DNA from: Candidatus Bathyarchaeota archaeon
GTDB taxonomy: Archaea > Thermoproteota > Bathyarchaeia > 40CM-2-53-6
Assembly: GCA_005884605.1 (NCBI GenBank)
Contig: VBBE01000143.1
Location: forward strand, 1 to 20,905
Direction of reading: 5' to 3'
DNA length: 20,905 nucleotides
The notes beneath the pieces are model-generated. The model was not told the DNA's origin and ran no database searches. It worked only from the letters and a program-made list of their open reading frames with translations. Numbering within the stretch: position 1 is the first letter of the stretch; every line of letters starts with the position of its first letter. Made by a program: the position numbers and the translations under genes. Below, one piece after another: positions 19,601 through 20,905 of this stretch.

Positions 19601-20905
19601 ACAAACGGTCAACTTCATCGCGACGACTTCTGGAGGAATTGCACCAGTCACGTGCACTTGGAGCTTCGGCGACATCGCGAGTGGCACCGGATGCTCGACC
19701 AACCACGCCTACAACGCAGCAGGGAATTACACGGCGATTGTAACAGTGAATGACAGTCTAGGCGGCGCAATATCAGAAAGCATCGTGGTGAAAATTACTG
19801 TTGCTCCCCAATGCACCGTTAGCCTAGCGTTCAGTCCAGCCACGCCCGAGGCTACTTCCCCGGTGACTTTCACCGCCACAGCAACCAATTGTAGCGCCCC
19901 AGTTTCTTTCGTGTGGACCTACGGAGACGGAAGCGCAGGGACAGGTATCACTTCGACTCACATCTACAGCACTAGTGGGACCTTTAGTATCACCGTGACT
20001 GCCACGGACTCGTCTTCGCTCCCCCAGATCGCGACCAGCTCAAGATCAATCACAGTTGTTGCAGCTCTAACAGTGCCATCTGCTATGGCTAGTCCAAACC
20101 CGAATGATGCTGGCGTTACTAGTAACTTCTCGGCCAGCACCAATGGTGGTGTCGGAGGAGTCTCTTGCAACTGGACCTTTGGCGATGGCGCATCAAGTAC
20201 TGGATGCTCGGCGACACACGTTTACTCTAATCCAGGAACCTTCACGGTCGTCGTAGCCGCGCAAGATATTCTAGGAGTCACCGCATCCCAAACAGTTTCA
20301 GAGGTCGTCAACGCACAGGCAACCGTTAGCTTCACAATCACCCCGAAGTCGGCGATAAGTAGTCGGTCGGTGACCTTCACAGCCACCACCGTTGGTGGAA
20401 CGAATCCGTTCAATTTCAGTTGGAACTTTGGAGATAATAGTTCCGGGAGTGGAAACGTCGTCAGTCACACTTACTCTGTTCAAGGAACTTACGCAGTCAC
20501 GCTTACAGTCAAGGATGCGAATGCTCAAACAGCAACATCAACTCAGACCCTCTCTGTTGCACCATCGCCTCTGACCGCCAGCTTCGCGATGACACCATCA
20601 TCAGGACTAATAGTTGGACAACTCGCTAGCTTCACTGCTTCCGTCTCTGGCGGGACTTCTCCTTACACATTCAACTGGAACTTTGGTGATGGAACCACGG
20701 CTTCAGGAAACCCGGTAAATCACAGCTTCAATATGCCCGGGACTTACACGGTGACAGTAACGGTAACGGATGCAAACGGAATGATCGCTACAATACCGGC
20801 CGGCATCTTGGTCAATCCGCTTACACTTGCAGTAACGATCAGTGGACCAACGACTGGAACAGTGGGCACTGCGGTCACATTTACTGCGACTGGATCAGGA
20901 GGGAC
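16602..20905 (+). CDS. Giant secreted phosphoesterase with PKD-domain array (3' end outside window)
   Basis: The frame is open from CTG 16602 to the window edge, at least 1434 codons. Residues 1-30 form a signal peptide: NRRRP, a hydrophobic core, cleavage after TAFA. TTG 16644 would lose the basic n-region, and TAG 16599 precedes the CTG. Residues ~43-325 are an acid phosphatase/phosphoesterase of the alkaline phosphatase superfamily: FDHIVVLILENHSLNEIYG, then DHPSEPNYLALVSG, a metal-binding LVTFDEGN (D261, E262), and LYDHYSLLATLEKNWGL. Then come two PKD domains, a ~220-residue unrecognised domain with several cysteines, and eight more PKD domains with the start of a ninth. The usual role would be phosphate release from phosphoesters outside the cell; the PKD array would hold the enzyme away from the surface. 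GGGAG (16587-16591) may be the ribosome binding site. Confidence 0.9.
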   Translation, partial: MIPIGNRRRPLLAILLLASIALAIPATAFAASNANASAASPSMFDHIVVLILENHSLNEIYGSSSAPYLTGLANVWSLSQGYGAVDHPSEPNYLALVSGLAGDCSNSSPNIGGCLSGGGDSTTDSGPTAPGGSYSSNAVNLVDRMESVGLSWDAYYEGSSGGCDQSFGTAYHASLLFMNDIVSSSTRCSHIHSFSTSTPTNLLTELNGGGANLIWINPDNNHNMHDNSISSGDTYMSTLLPQILSSTEFTTTKAALLVTFDEGNNSYPSDYVYTILAGPPAKLAYKSTALYDHYSLLATLEKNWGLACIVSTDCNATPMTEFFGTTTPPPLLTSFTVSPKALLVNAPATFTATSSGGVSPYSISWNFGDGASGTGSSIVHTFTSAQTFTVTEEVTDSSSPSQTATSSSTVTVLGTPPPLSTGFTFLPTTPSTNSLVTFTAVTTGGTAPYTITWNFGDGSTGTGTIVSHTYTTAQSFTVAETAKDSSSLQQTTTSSQTVTVVRPLTGNFGNCSNLPQGWSCGNAIPSTSSATIVNGVLETRQSNPGQGNDTIYYYATTQKGAFPWSPCQAPVSGVIPTGLSSVSANFTVLSYNPGSSPTSDRYHIYIALYFWLPNGPITAGGSTYQCLDSQVRVENVGGIFSAIGSTSTYNPGDSFGWDQVTLQTSLGQSGTLTASVAQQCQDDLTAWGLPTNTPCELAGIEVGTEGFQFQELDVNWYNVKLTTAAPPALTAGLSFVPSSPLTGESVSFAGAASGGTTPYAYSWSFGDGATATGQNPSHASSSAGTYTVTLTVTDASSPQQKAIASKTVTVTVPTLAASFRFTPSSPQVNSMITFTGSSAGGGTPYTYSWMFGDGQTASGATVTHAYSTAGSFTVTLTLTDAVNTQVISSQGLTIAPVPMTANFTLSTSPTEVNVPVSFSATVTGGTPPYVSFSWNFGDGSALGSGNTPTHAYTAAGTFSVTVTVTDSAGKTGTSSAQSVVVKAGLGVSTTTASPNPANTAQTVNFIATTSGGIAPVTCTWSFGDIASGTGCSTNHAYNAAGNYTAIVTVNDSLGGAISESIVVKITVAPQCTVSLAFSPATPEATSPVTFTATATNCSAPVSFVWTYGDGSAGTGITSTHIYSTSGTFSITVTATDSSSLPQIATSSRSITVVAALTVPSAMASPNPNDAGVTSNFSASTNGGVGGVSCNWTFGDGASSTGCSATHVYSNPGTFTVVVAAQDILGVTASQTVSEVVNAQATVSFTITPKSAISSRSVTFTATTVGGTNPFNFSWNFGDNSSGSGNVVSHTYSVQGTYAVTLTVKDANAQTATSTQTLSVAPSPLTASFAMTPSSGLIVGQLASFTASVSGGTSPYTFNWNFGDGTTASGNPVNHSFNMPGTYTVTVTVTDANGMIATIPAGILVNPLTLAVTISGPTTGTVGTAVTFTATGSGG
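17587..18107 (+). repeat. PKD domains 1 and 2
   Basis: Two beta-sandwich PKD repeats carry the signatures ISWNFGDGASGTG (~17690) and ITWNFGDGSTGTG (~17950). They lie between the catalytic domain and the unrecognised insert domain. Confidence 0.88.
18108..18780 (+). other. Unrecognised ~220-residue domain between PKD 2 and PKD 3
   Basis: This part of the phosphoesterase has a different composition from its neighbours: paired cysteines (FGNCSNLPQGWSCGN, SPCQAP, QCQDD, PCELAG) and aromatic strands (DRYHIYIALYFWLPNG, FQFQELDVNWYNVKL). The alternation of strands suggests a jelly-roll or lectin/GH12-like sandwich, possibly carbohydrate binding. This is inference from pattern only. Confidence 0.45.
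18781..20905 (+). repeat. PKD domains 3 to 11 (last one cut)
   Basis: Repeats of about 255 bases follow one another with FGD-type signatures near 18890, 19145, 19405, 19660 (FGDIASG, degenerate), 19915 (YGDG), 20170, 20420 (FGDN) and 20675. A ninth begins near 20820. The repeats are diverged at the protein level rather than recent tandem copies. Confidence 0.9.

Overview
The window reads as chromosomal DNA of an archaeon. It carries families that are archaeal or nearly so: UPF0147, UPF0148 (autoantigen p27-like zinc protein), an Hjc-type Holliday junction resolvase, a Cdc48/VCP-like double AAA+ ATPase with inteins, and a FlaJ/TadC-like pilus membrane protein. Several genes have TATA-like boxes at archaeal spacing, and T-runs follow some genes. 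Very few genes start with ATG; GTG and TTG dominate, and four genes seem to have no usable start other than CTG. A TACK-type archaeon (for example Bathyarchaeia or Nitrososphaeria) is my guess, from gene content only.

Layout, left to right. (1) 1-2.9 kb: the 3' end of a FlaJ/TadC-like gene, a secreted and membrane-anchored surface protein with two cysteine-bearing modules, and a small ribbon-helix-helix-like protein. (2) 2.9-7.4 kb, minus strand: cdc48 with two full-size inteins in the D1 ATPase domain. Its D2 domain has lost about 53 codons, including Walker B, and the frame is broken there. (3) 7.5-9.8 kb: a PfpI/DJ-1 protein, UPF0148 and Hjc with overlapping convergent 3' ends, two uncertain small minus-strand ORFs, and UPF0147. 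(4) 9.9-14.2 kb: a tight plus-strand operon: DUF4129 membrane protein, small two-TM protein, MoxR ATPase, DUF58 protein, polytopic membrane protein. This is the MoxR/DUF58/DUF4129 envelope-associated arrangement without a visible transglutaminase. (5) 14.6-15.9 kb: an M20 dipeptidase-like metallopeptidase. (6) 16.6 kb to the right edge: a very large secreted phosphoesterase followed by at least eleven PKD domains and one unrecognised domain, cut by the window end.

The strongest items for a second look are: the damaged D2 domain of the intein-bearing Cdc48; the recurrent CTG-only starts (PfpI, UPF0147, DUF4129 protein, phosphoesterase); a dispersed ~85-bp repeat with a conserved hairpin at 9.3 kb (minus) and 14.2 kb (plus); and the PKD-array phosphoesterase with a ~220-residue insert domain. 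I see no CRISPR array, no rRNA, no convincing tRNA and no transposase. All family calls come from reading motifs by eye; no database search was run.
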